Below are positions 45,935 through 45,991 of a stretch of 45,991 nucleotides of DNA, one piece after another; the first letter of the stretch is position 1, and the number at the start of each line of letters is the position of its first letter. The stretch comes from CAYVNU01 sp964453265 (GTDB lineage Bacteria > Patescibacteriota > Doudnabacteria > UBA920): positions 1 through 45,991 of the forward strand of contig CAYVNU010000004.1 in assembly GCA_964453265.1 (NCBI GenBank). Direction: 5' to 3'. A program made the translations under genes and the position numbers. The notes beneath the pieces are model-generated. The model was not told the origin of the DNA and did not search any database. It saw only the letters and a list, made by a program, of their open reading frames with translations.

Positions 45935-45991
45935 TTCGTCGGACGAATCGGCGGACACGTCGCGGGGTACTCCTCCTGTCCCAGGAGGAGA

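Larger units (their letters stand above)
45307..45991. other. gene-free repeat-rich right end
   Basis: No ORF or RNA gene is supported. The region is occupied by the four palindromic repeats listed separately plus AT-rich spacer (45440-45650). It ends in more palindromes at the window edge. Confidence 0.6.

Noticed and set aside
45873..45991. Repeats at the right end considered as a CRISPR array
   Set aside because: The units are palindromes of unequal spacing and imperfect identity, with no uniform spacers.

Overview
The window looks like part of a Patescibacteria (CPR) genome, most likely Parcubacteria-like. The evidence is the low-GC sequence with many short hypotheticals, a type IV pilus/pseudopilin cluster, an LPXTG protein beside a sortase, IVS-type proteins, and palindromic repeats that often run through coding regions. 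UGA acts as a stop codon (for example the small membrane genes near 1.4-1.7 kb), so the UGA=Gly code of some CPR lineages does not apply. A 100-base N run at 6668-6767 shows this is a scaffolded assembly, probably metagenomic.

Layout. 1-1221: the 3' part of a CapA-family gene carrying two in-frame repeat insertions. 1259-1773: a GC-rich islet of three tiny membrane-protein genes. 1960-4236: topA. 4403-5112: a RAYT transposase between two near-identical REP hairpins. 5058-11261 (minus): a MacB-type ABC exporter operon (ATPase, two permeases) with a caspase-like peptidase wedged between the permeases and an inverted-repeat-bounded GxxExxY cassette after the ATPase, followed by NDH-2. 11442-12176: a GC-rich islet with promoter, apparent attenuator, zinc-ribbon gene and micro-ORFs. 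12213-12743: a RelE/RHH toxin-antitoxin pair. 12749-14771: a hypothetical and a prepilin. 15016-15478: a tRNA-Lys fragment, a GIY-YIG gene and an intact tRNA-Lys. 15579-17816: a large cold-shock-domain protein. 18240-20941: an OB-like membrane protein, an rRNA-type methyltransferase, a second inverted-repeat cassette (four-helix-bundle protein), a response regulator and a CvpA-like protein. 21108-29207 (minus): the heat-shock region hrcA-grpE-...-dnaK-metzincin-DUF3467-dnaJ, with CIRCE-like operators over the hrcA promoter. 29649-33441 (plus): DipZ-like thiol oxidoreductase, XRE regulator with a membrane partner, and an S41-like protein containing a J-like domain. 33452-44415 (minus): pilB, pilC, minor pilins, two LVIVD-propeller prepilins, the major pilin, an LPRTG protein and a sortase. 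PEP-CTERM genes lie at 37051-37698 and 44672-45199. 45200-45991 has only repeats.

How it fits together. The pilus cluster, sortase/LPRTG pair, PEP-CTERM proteins, DipZ, metzincin and MacB exporter all serve the cell surface. The hrcA-grpE-dnaK-dnaJ set is the stress core and is probably autoregulated by HrcA.

The strongest unusual signals are four. (1) Two unrelated IVS-type protein genes, GxxExxY and four-helix bundle, are packaged the same way: long inverted repeats touch the start codon and lie next to or within two bases of the stop codon. Empty versions of such repeats and in-frame scars occur elsewhere. (2) Two tandem prepilin-leader stubs end in KSGVGFTPAHF-stop upstream of a real pilin gene. 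(3) GC-rich islets have strong promoters, structured leaders (one an apparent attenuator, one riboswitch-like) and mostly strong ribosome binding sites. (4) Several enzymes carry altered catalytic residues or odd fusions: a Ser-for-Cys sortase and an S41-like protein with a J-like domain and Trp at the Lys position.
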